A DNA stretch of 64,000 nucleotides from SAR202 cluster bacterium bin87 (GCA_002238825.1 MPNC01000002.1:177180-241179), one strand, 5' to 3'. Numbered from the stretch's first letter, positions 34,867 through 43,713 are shown. Program-made: numbers and translations. The notes: generated by a model not told the origin, from the letters alone.

Positions 34867-36204
34867 CTAATCCTCGGCGGCGACGGTGAGTTCGGGCGAA
34901 GGCTGCACGTTGGGGACTTCGCCCGGCGTCAGGCCGCGCTCATACTGCTCAACGTGGGGGCGGTCGGCGACCAGCGACTGCCAGCGGCGCCAGAAAGAGC
35001 GCATCTGGAGCTCGTCGTTGCCCCGCGGATCCCGGTGGAAGCCGCGCGACAGGTCGGACCATTCCACACCTCCCGAACGGAACCCCTGCTGGCACGATTC
35101 CAGCGCCTCCATGTCGTCCGGCGTGGCGAACCCGCCGGGCCCGAGGAAGGTGAGGAAGGAGTCCAGGCGGCGGTTCAGCCGCGAGCCGGTCTCTCCGCCA
35201 GGCACGATTTGCCACGCGGTAACGTCCATGCTGTCCGGGCCCGTGGGCTGGAACACGCGGATGGTCACCGCCATGATGTCGTTGATAACCAGGTTGGGGA
35301 AGATCACCAGGTTCCGGGTCTTCTCGCACATCCGGAGGGCCTTCGTGGGGCCGTGGCGGGCTATCAACTCGTCCTTGATGGTGTTGATCTCGTCGCGGGC
35401 CGCCTCGCCGAAGTAGGGGTGCCACATGGCAATCGGGCGGCCGTAGATCGCGTCGTTTTCCATGACCCCGTGCCCATTGCCCAGCGCCCGGCCGAAACCG
35501 TGGCGGCGGTTGATCGCTGGAATGTCGCTGCCGGCTTCGCTGGCCATGTAGTCGAAATAGGTCTGGTGCGTGGGTAGCGCGTGGTAGCCGTCGATGCTGT
35601 TTTCGGCGAGCAGTTTCCAGTTGGCCTTGATGGTGTAGCGGTTGGAACCGGGGATCACCCTCATACCCCCCGGCGCCTGGTCGGCCACCAGGTCGAGGTA
35701 TTCGGCGGCGCCGGCCAGATAATCGCGCAGGGATCCCGCGTCATGGTCGAAACACACGAAGATGAAGCCCTTGTAGCTCTCGTAGCGAGGGGAGCGCAGA
35801 CTGTAATCGGCGCGGTCGAAATCAGGTCCGTAACCCTCAATATCAGGCATCCCGATCAGCTCGCCGGAGGTGTTGAAACTCCAGGCGTGGTAGAAACACT
35901 GGAGCACTTGGGCGTTGCCATGGTCGGTGCGGCAGATGAGCGCGCCGCGATGCGGGCAGGTGTTGTGGAACACCCGCAGCGCACCATGACGGTCCCGGGC
36001 GAAGAACAGGGGTCGCTCGGCAACCATGCGGCGGGCGTAGTCTCCCGGGTTGGGCACTTCCGACTCGTGCCCCAGGTAGAGCCAGCAGCGATCAAAGATG
36101 CGTTGTCGCTCGAGCTCGTAGATGTCGGGCGACGTCATACTCGAGCGGTGCACCTGGAACTTGCCCAGGTCCGGCCGGTCATACACGAGGTTTTCGACAT
36201 CCAT
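34867..36204 (-). CDS. Rieske non-heme iron oxygenase, alpha subunit
   Basis: A 445-residue aromatic-ring-hydroxylating oxygenase large subunit. The Rieske [2Fe-2S] ligands are in CPHRGALICR and CFYHAW (C-x-H...C-x2-H). The catalytic domain has NWKLLAENSIDGYHALPTH with the 2-His Fe(II) site. The start has GGGAGG just upstream. Its natural partner beta subunit downstream is a pseudogene, so the alpha subunit either works alone (alpha3 type), uses another beta, or is on the way to loss. No ferredoxin or reductase gene is adjacent. Confidence 0.9.
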   Translation of the reverse strand: MDVENLVYDRPDLGKFQVHRSSMTSPDIYELERQRIFDRCWLYLGHESEVPNPGDYARRMVAERPLFFARDRHGALRVFHNTCPHRGALICRTDHGNAQVLQCFYHAWSFNTSGELIGMPDIEGYGPDFDRADYSLRSPRYESYKGFIFVCFDHDAGSLRDYLAGAAEYLDLVADQAPGGMRVIPGSNRYTIKANWKLLAENSIDGYHALPTHQTYFDYMASEAGSDIPAINRRHGFGRALGNGHGVMENDAIYGRPIAMWHPYFGEAARDEINTIKDELIARHGPTKALRMCEKTRNLVIFPNLVINDIMAVTIRVFQPTGPDSMDVTAWQIVPGGETGSRLNRRLDSFLTFLGPGGFATPDDMEALESCQQGFRSGGVEWSDLSRGFHRDPRGNDELQMRSFWRRWQSLVADRPHVEQYERGLTPGEVPNVQPSPELTVAAED

Positions 36205-36264
36205 GGAAGGCCTCCCCGGTTATCTCCATCAAAGGGCCGCCGCGATTCGCAAACTCGGGACGTA

Positions 36265-38028
36265 TCAGCGCGGGATCACGGGGAGCGTTATGTGCGACGG
36301 GTAGCGGGCGGAGTGATGCACCGTCTGGCCTGCCGTTTCAAGCCGGGTGTCCACCCCGAGGGCCGCGCCCGTGTTCGGGTTGCGGTCGAAGCGCGGGAAG
36401 TTGCTGCTGGAGATATCCACCCGGACGCGATGGCCGGGCTTGATCACGTGGCTCGTGGCCCACAGGTCGATGGTGTAGCGATATACCTCGCCAGGAGTTA
36501 CGAAAGATGGTTCGCGGACCGAAGTGCGATAGCGGGCGCGGATGATCCCGTCCTGCAGGTTGTGGGCGAACCCGTCTGGCCGCACGTCGACCAGCTTGGC
36601 CGTGAAATCGGTGTCAACTGCAGTGGTCGCGGCATAGAGCGTCACCGAAATGGGCCCGGTCAGCTCCAGGTCGGACTCGACCGGATCGGAGGTGAACGAC
36701 AGGACATCCGGCCGGTCCTCGGCGGGAGCCTGATCAAATACGCCATACTCGATGATCAGGGTGTTGCCGCCTAGTGTGGGCACGGGATCCGCTGGATCGT
36801 AGGTGAACTGGTCCGCGGGTTCGTCCGGCGCCGGCGGCACCGTGGACAGTGAACCGTCGCCTCCGCGGGTGTTGGCGCCGCCTCCGGAGTGGAAATACCA
36901 CTTCGTGTACTGGGTTCGGGCCAGGGGCCACTCGTTTTCGTCGCGCCACTTGTTGTCGCCCATGACAAACAGGCGGACCGGCGGATCGTCCATGATGCCG
37001 CTCTCCTCGCCCTTGAGCCAGTAGCCGTACCAGCGCAGCAGATAATCGTGCAGCTCGATGGCGGCCTCGGAGCCGAAATCGATGTTGCCGGCGCCGCCCG
37101 TGGTGGGCTCGGTAAAGGGACGCAGATGGGCCCACGGGCCGATCAGCAACTTCTGGTTCTTCCGGGCCGTTTCGCTGCCTCCGTGCTTCCCGATGGCCTG
37201 GTAGGCGTTGAGAGCGCCCTCCAGGAAGATGTCGTACCACGCGCTTACGTGGAACATGGGAATGGTCACGTTGCCGGCCTGTCGCTGGAGGTTGATGCTC
37301 CACCAGTACGGGTCGTCCAGCTCCTCATCGAAGTACTCGTGAAAGTACGGGGCCGCCTCTTTGAGGCGATCAATCCAGTCACGCAGGGGCAGGTGCCGAT
37401 ACCATTCATCGGACAGTGGCTGTCCAAAGTTGCCGGGCTCGATGACGTATTCGTCGATCTTGGCCAACAATGCCTCGTGGCCACCGCGAGCCAGGGTGTT
37501 CCGTCCTTTGAGGATGGCGTACGGAACCGTCCAACCCCACTCCATGGCACCGCCGGTGTGGTAAACCCAGGACTGGTGGAAGTCGGACGACGCGGAAACG
37601 ACGGCCATGGTCTGCAGGTGTGGCGGCAGCGGATGCTTGCCGGCCAGCGTGTACTGCGTGGCGCCGAGGTAGCTCTGGCCCGTCGTGGCGACCCGGCCGT
37701 TTGACCAGGGTTGTCGCGCCGCCCACTCCACGGTGTCGTAGCCGTCCAGGGCTTCCTGGAACAGCGGGTCATAGTCCCCTTCGGAGTTGAAGCGCCCCCG
37801 TACATCCTGGCTCAGCATCACGTACCCGTTGCGCGGAAAGAACCAGATGGAATGGTCGGGGTTGTCCAGGTAGCTGTCTTTGCTGTATGGCCCCCGGTTG
37901 ATCAGCACTGGGAAGCGGCCCGGGGCGTCGGGGCGCACCACATCGGTGGCCAGCCTGGTTCCATCGCGCATGGGCACCATGACGTCAGGCTCGCGTATGA
38001 CCTGGTACTCGGTTCGCTGGGCGGTCAT
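36265..38028 (-). CDS. CocE/NonD family hydrolase (X-Pro dipeptidyl-peptidase-like)
   Basis: A 587-residue alpha/beta hydrolase of the CocE/NonD family. The N-terminal catalytic domain has MVPMRDGTRLATDVVRPD, PVLINRGPYSK, the nucleophile elbow GQSYLGATQY, and the C-terminal jelly-roll domain (from about residue 375) has VTLYAATTAVDTDFTAKLVD and HVIKPGHRVRVDISSSNFP. Substrates in the family include esters, acylated peptides and cocaine-like compounds. The ATG at 38028 has GGAGGTG 6 nt upstream, so the longer frame to 38121 is rejected. It is 60 nt upstream of the Rieske gene in the same direction. Confidence 0.9.
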   Translation of the reverse strand: MTAQRTEYQVIREPDVMVPMRDGTRLATDVVRPDAPGRFPVLINRGPYSKDSYLDNPDHSIWFFPRNGYVMLSQDVRGRFNSEGDYDPLFQEALDGYDTVEWAARQPWSNGRVATTGQSYLGATQYTLAGKHPLPPHLQTMAVVSASSDFHQSWVYHTGGAMEWGWTVPYAILKGRNTLARGGHEALLAKIDEYVIEPGNFGQPLSDEWYRHLPLRDWIDRLKEAAPYFHEYFDEELDDPYWWSINLQRQAGNVTIPMFHVSAWYDIFLEGALNAYQAIGKHGGSETARKNQKLLIGPWAHLRPFTEPTTGGAGNIDFGSEAAIELHDYLLRWYGYWLKGEESGIMDDPPVRLFVMGDNKWRDENEWPLARTQYTKWYFHSGGGANTRGGDGSLSTVPPAPDEPADQFTYDPADPVPTLGGNTLIIEYGVFDQAPAEDRPDVLSFTSDPVESDLELTGPISVTLYAATTAVDTDFTAKLVDVRPDGFAHNLQDGIIRARYRTSVREPSFVTPGEVYRYTIDLWATSHVIKPGHRVRVDISSSNFPRFDRNPNTGAALGVDTRLETAGQTVHHSARYPSHITLPVIPR

Positions 38029-38280
38029 GGGTGACACCTCCGGAGGCGGGCAGGCGGGCCAGGCCCGCGAAGACTGGTGGTCACGATAACCGCCGGCGTA
38101 CACACCGTCAACAAACGTCATCTCCTACACTCACGCCCTCTTCCGGGTTTCCCATACCGGTCACAAGCGGCGCACCGGAAGCCATGTGAGGTCCAACGGG
38201 CGATACGAGCGATTGACACCGGATAAGGCGGCTGATAGGATTTTGGCGCTTTTCAACACCATCATGGAGTAGTTGCAGCC

Positions 38281-38490
38281 GTGCCTGAACTTAACGATAG
38301 CAGTCGACCGGGACCTTCCCGCCGCCGCTTTTTGGGCGTGCTGGGTGCGGGCATTGCCGGAGCCGCGGTTGTGGCTTCGATACTCCCCTTCGGTCGGCGC
38401 AACAATACGGCCGAAGCTACGAACGAGTTCCCCGGGCCCGGGTCGATGTTCCATCCGGCGCAGGACCCGAGAACAGACCCCCGCCGATAA
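38281..38490 (+). CDS. Tiny Tat-signal protein
   Basis: A 69-residue product from a GTG start. PSRRRFLGVLGAGIAGAAVV is a clear twin-arginine (Tat) signal with a single hydrophobic segment, followed by only about 30 mature residues (SILPFGRRNNTAEATNEFPG and a charged end). No cofactor motif is visible. It could be a membrane-anchored accessory peptide, or the degenerate remnant of a Tat-exported enzyme. The GTG lacks a strong ribosome binding site, so confidence is moderate. Confidence 0.55.
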   Translation: MPELNDSSRPGPSRRRFLGVLGAGIAGAAVVASILPFGRRNNTAEATNEFPGPGSMFHPAQDPRTDPRR

Positions 38491-38559
38491 TCGGCCAACC
38501 GACATATGCGCAATTCACAGGGCAGCCGGGATGGCTGCCCTGACAATTTGGCCGGATAC

Positions 38560-40296
38560 TCAGCGCCTGCCGAACTCGCGCTCCAGCTGGTACTCGGTGA
38601 AATGGACCACCGTGGGACGGCCGTGGGGGCAGTGGTGCGGATTTTCGGTGGCCCGCAGTTGGCGGAGCAGCGCATCCATCTCCGCTTGCGCCAACGTCAT
38701 CCCCGCGCGCACTGCCCCATGACACGCGACCGTCGCAGCCAGCGCGTCCTCTCGCTCCATCACCACCTGCTCCACGGCGACGGCATCCAGCAATTCACGC
38801 AGAGCAACGGACGCATCCGGGTTGGCGCGGGCGGCCAGGCTGGCCGGGAGCGCGCGAACCAGCCACGCGCGATCCCCGAAGGGTTCCAACACGAAACCGT
38901 AGTCCGCAAGCAGACTGACGTAACTTTCCAGCGTACCCGACTGAGCGACGGACAATTCGGCCGTCTGAGGGACCAGCAGGGGTTGCGAGGGTCGCGCCTC
39001 TTCTTGCATCCGCTGACGGATCTGATCAAAAACCACGCGCTCATGTGCCGCATGCTGGTCGATCAGGTACATGCCGGATGGGCCCTCGGCCACGATGTAT
39101 GTCTGGCGGATCTGGCCCACAACACGCAGGTCTGCCAGAACATCCCGTAGAGAGCCTTCTGCCGGCGCCAGCGCAGTGGCAGACAGCGCCAGGCCGTCAG
39201 GCACCGGCACCGAAACATCCGGGGTCCACGGACGGGGTGGAGCCGGGGAGGTCGCCACCGGGGAAGGCGCGTGGGTCGGGGAAAATGATCGGGTCGCCGT
39301 CCGTACCGGGGCGTGGGCGATGAGCGCCTCTCGTACCGCCCGTTGCACCAGGGAGAACAACCGGTCCGCTTGACGGAAACGCACCTCTCGCTTGGTGGGA
39401 TGAGAGTTGACGTCAACCTGCTCGGGTGGCAAGCATAGGTTGACAATGGCGAGAGGAAAGCGGCGTTCGGGCAATGTTCCCTGGTAGGCCCGCTCAATGG
39501 CGAAATAAATGGAGCGGTCGTACACCCAGCGACTGTTGACCAGGAGGGTCGTGTAGGAACGGTTTCTCCGGTTCAGATCCGGGGCGCCGACGTACCCATC
39601 GACCGACACCTCACCGTCAGCAAGGGAAACCGGCAGCATGCGGCCGGCCACTTCAGAACCGTAAAGGGACAGGATGGCATCCTGCAGCCGGCCGGAGCCC
39701 GGCGCATTGACCGCTTCCCGTCCATCGACTGACAGAGTGAACCGGACCTCAGGATGAGCCAGCGCGTAGCGGGTGACCACTTCCTGAATGCGGGACGATT
39801 CAGCCGCAGCAGAGCGCAGGAACTTGCGACGAGCCGGCAGTGCCCCGAACAAATCCGACACCTCGACCGATGTGCCCGGAGGGCATCCTTCGGAGCGCTC
39901 GCCGAGGCTATTTCCGTAGCGAAACTCAATGCGGGCTCCCGCTTCCGAATCGGGCGTACGCGTGGCGCAAACCACCCGCGCAACCGCCGCCACGCTGGGC
40001 AGCGCTTCGCCACGGAACCCCAGGGTGGAAACGGTCTCCAGGTCATCAACCGTGGAGAGTTTGCTGGTCGCGTGATGGGTGAACGCCAGGCCCAGTTCGT
40101 CGGCGGCGATGCCGCGACCGTTGTCGGTGACCCGGATCTCGGCGACACCACCTTCGCGTATGGAGACGGAGATGCCCTTTGCGCCCGCGTCCAGGGAGTT
40201 TTCGACCAGCTCTTTGACCACCGATGCGGGACGCTCGATGACCTCACCGGCCGCGATCTGGGCCGCGACGTGCGGCGGGAGCTGTTGAATGGGCAT
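38560..40296 (-). CDS. mutL: DNA mismatch repair protein MutL
   Basis: A 578-residue MutL. The GHKL ATPase has AAQIAAGEVIERPASVVKEL, VTDNGRGI, THHATSKL and TLGFRGEALPSV; the transducer domain has NSHPTKREVRF. The C-terminal dimerisation domain begins near residue 385 after a Pro-rich linker and contains YLIDQHAAHERVVFD, CHGAVRAG and the zinc/endonuclease-site-like end CPHGRPTVVHFTEYQLEREF. No DQHA-x2-E-x4-E is needed to call it; the QHAAHER site supports latent endonuclease activity. The ATG at 40296 is set by the conserved MPIQQLPPHVAAQIAAG start. mutS is not in the window. Confidence 0.95.
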   Translation of the reverse strand: MPIQQLPPHVAAQIAAGEVIERPASVVKELVENSLDAGAKGISVSIREGGVAEIRVTDNGRGIAADELGLAFTHHATSKLSTVDDLETVSTLGFRGEALPSVAAVARVVCATRTPDSEAGARIEFRYGNSLGERSEGCPPGTSVEVSDLFGALPARRKFLRSAAAESSRIQEVVTRYALAHPEVRFTLSVDGREAVNAPGSGRLQDAILSLYGSEVAGRMLPVSLADGEVSVDGYVGAPDLNRRNRSYTTLLVNSRWVYDRSIYFAIERAYQGTLPERRFPLAIVNLCLPPEQVDVNSHPTKREVRFRQADRLFSLVQRAVREALIAHAPVRTATRSFSPTHAPSPVATSPAPPRPWTPDVSVPVPDGLALSATALAPAEGSLRDVLADLRVVGQIRQTYIVAEGPSGMYLIDQHAAHERVVFDQIRQRMQEEARPSQPLLVPQTAELSVAQSGTLESYVSLLADYGFVLEPFGDRAWLVRALPASLAARANPDASVALRELLDAVAVEQVVMEREDALAATVACHGAVRAGMTLAQAEMDALLRQLRATENPHHCPHGRPTVVHFTEYQLEREFGRR

Positions 40297-40312
40297 GTGA
40301 CGGGGGAAGCCG

Positions 40313-40750
40313 CTAGAACAGGGGTATCTTGGTGCCCTTGGCGCGATACTGACGGTCCTCGGAGTCTCCCGTTTCCTGGAAATCGCAGATGATCCTGTAA
40401 ATGCGATCCATCTCGTGGTCGACGCTCCGGGAGAAGAAGTAGGGCGGCACCCAAACCCCACCGAAAGCCGCAACGATTTCGGGATAATCGTCGATCACAA
40501 ACTCGGGTTCCACCGGGATTTGCAACTCGGGCAGACGCTCGTGGAAATGATGCGTGGGCTTTTCGTACACGCCGGATACGAAACGATGCAGGTCATGCTT
40601 TTCGATCACCTCCCAACGCTCTCCCATCCCGGACCAGATGTAAATTTCATGCCCGTCGTCAAGGAGTTTCTGGAAGGTATCCACGGTGCCGGGGCGAAGG
40701 GTATCGTCCAGGCCCAGGATGGTGTAGTCCACGTCAAAAAATATCTTCAT
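40313..40750 (-). CDS. HAD-superfamily hydrolase-like protein
   Basis: A 145-residue HAD-like phosphatase candidate. Motif I is FFDVDYTILGLDD (DxDxT), motif II IYIWSGMG, and motif IV is FVIDDYPE. It is short, with little room for a cap domain. It lies 16 nt upstream of mutL on the same strand and 48 nt downstream of the ArsC-like gene, so the three may be co-transcribed. Substrate unknown. Confidence 0.75.
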   Translation of the reverse strand: MKIFFDVDYTILGLDDTLRPGTVDTFQKLLDDGHEIYIWSGMGERWEVIEKHDLHRFVSGVYEKPTHHFHERLPELQIPVEPEFVIDDYPEIVAAFGGVWVPPYFFSRSVDHEMDRIYRIICDFQETGDSEDRQYRAKGTKIPLF

Positions 40751-40798
40751 GATCGGTTCGCTGTCCTGGCGGCGTTGGAATTACCGGCAATGATCGGA

Positions 40799-41161
40799 TC
40801 AAGAGCTGAGCGCTTCGGTCATGGCTTTGATGCTGGCCCCTACGATCAATCGATCTCCCAGGCGTACGATGGGGCGACGAACCAGCCGAGGTTCTTCAAG
40901 CATCAGGGCGAGCTTGCGCTCATCCGAGAGATCCGCCGCGTTCAGGCCCATCTTTTTCAGCGATGGGCTGCGGGCGGCGAACAACCCGGTTACGCCGGGT
41001 TCTCCCACTTCAGTGACCAGTTCGCGAAGCTCCATTTCCGTGAACTGTTCCTTGAAATAGTCGCGTTCTTCAACCGTGTAGCCGTTTTGAACGAGCAACT
41101 CTCGTACCTTGCGACAACTGCTTCAACGCGGCCACCAGTACATTGTTGCTGTAGCGCCCAT
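40799..41161 (-). CDS. ArsC/Spx-family thioredoxin-fold protein with in-frame TGA at the catalytic Cys (candidate selenoprotein)
   Basis: The family part is clear: CRKVRELLVQNGYTVEERDY near the start, VTGLFAARSPSLKKMGL, and LMLEEPRLVRRPIVRLGDRL, matching ArsC/Spx-like proteins in length (120 codons). The open frame is broken by a single TGA at 41125-41123. Read through, the N-terminus is MGATATMYWWPR-U-SSCRKV, placing the TGA exactly at the first Cys of the C-x-x-C active site. The ATG at 41161-41159 has GGAGG 5 nt upstream, so initiation before the TGA is well supported. Downstream, ACGAG-AGTTG-CTCGT (41105-41091) forms a hairpin whose loop starts 23 nt after the TGA and has a G in the second position, as bacterial SECIS elements do. 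Alternative: a nonsense mutation with restart at TTG 41098. Confidence 0.8.
41091..41105 (-). promoter_or_regulatory. Bacterial SECIS-like hairpin downstream of the in-frame TGA
   Basis: On the reverse strand ACGAG (41105-41101) pairs perfectly with CTCGT (41095-41091) around the 5-nt loop AGTTG. A further G-C pair forms beyond a U-U mismatch. The loop begins 22 nt after the TGA, within the 16-37 nt range used for bacterial SECIS prediction, and has G at loop position 2. Confidence 0.55.
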
Positions 41162-41307
41162 GGGACCCTCCCGACGTATCCAGTGAAAATATGCTGCGGC
41201 AATGGCTATTTTATAACGAACCGGGCTTTGACATAAGTGGGGAGCACGTAAATTTTGTGTAATGTCCAGGGCATTCCACGGCCCGCGGCACGCGCCAGCG
41301 TACGCTA

Positions 41308-41316
41308 TGCTATAAT
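41308..41316 (+). promoter_or_regulatory. Extended -10 promoter for rpmB
   Basis: TGCTATAAT, a perfect TATAAT (41311-41316) with an upstream TG dinucleotide, lies 30 nt before the L28 start. No -35 consensus at 17 bp, as expected for extended -10 promoters. The surrounding CTATGCTATAAT recurs upstream of two other genes in the window. Confidence 0.6.
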
Positions 41317-41346
41317 CTGCGATACCAACAGAGCAGGGAAAGAATC

Positions 41347-41559
41347 ATGCAGTGCCAGATATGCAACAAGTCCGGCATGACCGGAAACAACGTGAGCCAT
41401 TCCAACCGCAAGACCAAGACGCGGTGGAAGGCCAACGTTCACAAGCAGACGCTAGCAATCGACGGGAAACCCACGCGGGTCAAAATCTGCTCGCGGTGCC
41501 TGAGGACGATGTACAAGCCGCCCCGGGGCAAGAAGGCGCGAGCCAGGGCCGCCGCGTAG
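41347..41559 (+). CDS. rpmB: 50S ribosomal protein L28
   Basis: A 70-residue L28. It begins MQCQICNKSGMTGNNVSHSN and has RWKANVHKQTLAIDGKP, then the second knuckle ICSRCLRTM. The two Cys pairs (CxxC at 3-6 and 48-51) indicate the zinc-binding C+ form. GGGAAAG precedes the ATG. It is monocistronic, with a hairpin terminator downstream. Confidence 0.96.
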   Translation: MQCQICNKSGMTGNNVSHSNRKTKTRWKANVHKQTLAIDGKPTRVKICSRCLRTMYKPPRGKKARARAAA

Positions 41560-41589
41560 CGACGGGGAATCGTATTCAGCAGGCATTCG

Positions 41590-41611
41590 GGGGCGAAAGA
41601 TTTTTCGCCCC
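41590..41611. terminator. Hairpin terminator between rpmB and rpe
   Basis: GGGGCGAAA (41590-41598) pairs with TTTCGCCCC (41603-41611) around a 4-nt loop. It follows rpmB by 30 nt and touches the rpe stop codon, so it can serve both convergent genes. The same GGGGCGAA arm occurs in another hairpin at 50747-50770. Confidence 0.65.
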
Positions 41612-42309
41612 TACTCATTTCCCGGAGACATGCCGGACACCGTGTCGCGCAGCGCGGCCATCGCCTCCGCCACCGACTGTTCGCGGTTGAAAATCGCGGT
41701 GCCGGCCACCAGGATACCGGCGCCGGCAGCCACTGAGTCGCGGGCGGTATCGTCGGCCTTGACGCCCCCATCGACCTCCAGTTGCACACCGTAACCGTTG
41801 TCGGAGATCGTGCGATAAAGCCGTCGCAATTTCCCGAGCGCCGCTGGTATGAAGGACTGACCGCCAAATCCCGGATTGACGGTCATAACCAGCACGATAT
41901 CGAGGTCGGGAAGCACCTCTTCGACTGCGGTCAGCGGCGTTGCGGGGTTGATGGCGACACCCACCTGGCACCCCTGTTCCTTGATGTAGCCCACAGTGCG
42001 GTGCAGGTGCGTACAGGCCTCGGCATGCACCAGGACCTGATCGTTGATGTCCTTGACCAGGCCCTGCAGCAGTCGATCCGGTTCGTGGACCATGAGGTGG
42101 AGATTGAGCGGGAGGGACGTGGCTCCACGAATGGCGTCCACCACCACCTCGCCGAACGAGATGTTCGGGACGAAGCGTCCATCCATCACGTCAACATGGA
42201 TCAGGTCGGCGCCGGCCGCCTCGGCATCCGCCACCTGTTGCGCCAGGCGTCCAAAGTCGGCGGCGAGAACCGACGGCGCGATCTGGACGTGGGCGGCGGT
42301 GGAGGTCAC
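41611..42309 (-). CDS. rpe: Ribulose-phosphate 3-epimerase
   Basis: A 232-residue TIM-barrel epimerase of the pentose phosphate pathway. IAPSVLAADFGRLAQQV, HVDVMDGRFVPNISFG, LNLHLMVHEPDRLL, MTVNPGFGGQSFIP and LEVDGGVKADDT include the metal ligands (His and Asp pairs) and the phosphate-binding loop. Its start overlaps the argH stop by 4 nt (ATGA), so it is the second gene of an argH-rpe operon. Confidence 0.96.
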   Translation of the reverse strand: MTSTAAHVQIAPSVLAADFGRLAQQVADAEAAGADLIHVDVMDGRFVPNISFGEVVVDAIRGATSLPLNLHLMVHEPDRLLQGLVKDINDQVLVHAEACTHLHRTVGYIKEQGCQVGVAINPATPLTAVEEVLPDLDIVLVMTVNPGFGGQSFIPAALGKLRRLYRTISDNGYGVQLEVDGGVKADDTARDSVAAGAGILVAGTAIFNREQSVAEAMAALRDTVSGMSPGNE

Positions 42310-43652
42310 TGTGCCCCGGCAGTCGCAAGGATGTTCTTGGCACGGGCGAGACCTTCGGCGACGCGGTTGGGAGCCGTGCCTCCCGGGTTGTCCCGCGCGG
42401 CCACCGACGCGGCGGCCGTTATAGCGTACACGTCATCGTCGAACTGCGGCGCGAAACGCCGGTACTCGTCAATGGGGAGATCGGAAAGGGACAGCCCGCC
42501 GGCCTCGCAGTGCTGGCACAGCCGGCGCATGACGCCGTGGGCATCACGGAAGGGCACGCCCTTGCCTACGAGGTAATCGGCAAGGTCGGTGGCGAGCATG
42601 TAACTCTCGCCGGCCAAAAATTCGACGCGATCGGTGTTCAACTTCATGCCCGGCAGCATGTCGGCGAAGACGGACAGGGTCGACAGCAGCGTGTCTACGG
42701 TGTCGAAGAACCCCTCCTTATCCTCCTGCAGGTCCCGGTTGTATGTCAGAGGCAGTCCTTTGAGAACAGTGAGGATGCCCATCAGACTGCCGTAAACCCG
42801 GCCCGTTTTACCCCGGGCGATCTCGGCAAAATCAGGGTTTCGCTTCTGCGGCATGATGCTGCTGCCGGTGGTGAACTCGTCGGCCAAGCGCACGAAGTCG
42901 AACTCGCGGCTGGACCAGATGACGATCTCCTCGGATAGTCGGGACACGTGCATCATCGCGATGGCGGCGGCGGAGTGGAACTCGGCGAGAAAATCCCGAT
43001 CAGCCACGGCGTCCATGCTGTTCGGGCTTATCTCCGAAAATTCCAGGACCGAAGCCACCGCATTGCGATCAGTGGGGTACGGAACGCCGGCCAGGGCGCC
43101 GCTCCCCAGAGGCAACACATCCATACGACCGGCACAGTCGGCGAACCGGCCGACGTCACGTTCCAGCATTTCGAAGTATGCCAGCATGTGATGGGCGAAC
43201 AGGACCGGCTGAGCGCGCTGCAAGTGCGTGTAGCCCGGCATCACAACGTTGATGTATTGCTCCGCCAGGCCAACGAGCGCACGCTGTACGGATCGCAGAC
43301 CGGCAACCGTGTCGCCAACGGCGGCGCGGGTGTACAGGCGCATGTCCAGGGCAATCTGGTCGTTGCGCGAGCGACCGGTGTGGAGCCTTGCCCCGGCAGG
43401 ACCGATCAGGTCGGTCAGCCGGCGCTCGATGTTCATGTGCAGGTCTTCCAGAGCCGGATCCCACGGAAATTCGCCCTGCTCGATTTCCTCCTGCACCGCA
43501 GAGAGCCCGCTGATTATCGCGTCGGCATCTTCCCTGGGGATAATGCCCTGCGTCGCCAGCATGTCGGCATGGGCCTTTGAGCCGGCGATGTCCTGCCGGT
43601 AAAGCCTGCGGTCGTAGTGTATGGAGACGGTGTAGTCGCTGTGATCCTGCAT
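42306..43652 (-). CDS. argH: Argininosuccinate lyase
   Basis: A 448-residue member of the fumarase/aspartase superfamily catalysing the last step of arginine biosynthesis. HTGRSRNDQIALDMRLY, TSPNSMDAVADRDF-like SPNSMDAVADRDFLAEF, and the signature GSSIMPQKRNPDFAE with the catalytic Ser loop are present. The N-terminus begins MQDHSDYTVSIHYDRRLYRQDIAGSKAHA and lacks the usual LWGGRF lead, so either the start is shortened or the GTG at 43667 is used. Other arg genes are not adjacent. Confidence 0.95.
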   Translation of the reverse strand: MQDHSDYTVSIHYDRRLYRQDIAGSKAHADMLATQGIIPREDADAIISGLSAVQEEIEQGEFPWDPALEDLHMNIERRLTDLIGPAGARLHTGRSRNDQIALDMRLYTRAAVGDTVAGLRSVQRALVGLAEQYINVVMPGYTHLQRAQPVLFAHHMLAYFEMLERDVGRFADCAGRMDVLPLGSGALAGVPYPTDRNAVASVLEFSEISPNSMDAVADRDFLAEFHSAAAIAMMHVSRLSEEIVIWSSREFDFVRLADEFTTGSSIMPQKRNPDFAEIARGKTGRVYGSLMGILTVLKGLPLTYNRDLQEDKEGFFDTVDTLLSTLSVFADMLPGMKLNTDRVEFLAGESYMLATDLADYLVGKGVPFRDAHGVMRRLCQHCEAGGLSLSDLPIDEYRRFAPQFDDDVYAITAAASVAARDNPGGTAPNRVAEGLARAKNILATAGAQ

Positions 43653-43713
43653 TGGCGTAGAGACCACCGCCCGACTGGACGGTCAGACAGTCTGGTTGGA
43701 CGTGCCGGGTAGT

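Noticed and set aside
41091-41105. TGA reassigned to Trp or Cys genome-wide as an explanation of the in-frame TGA
   Set aside because: Many genes in the window end in TGA (for example the histidine kinase and nspC), so TGA is a normal stop here.
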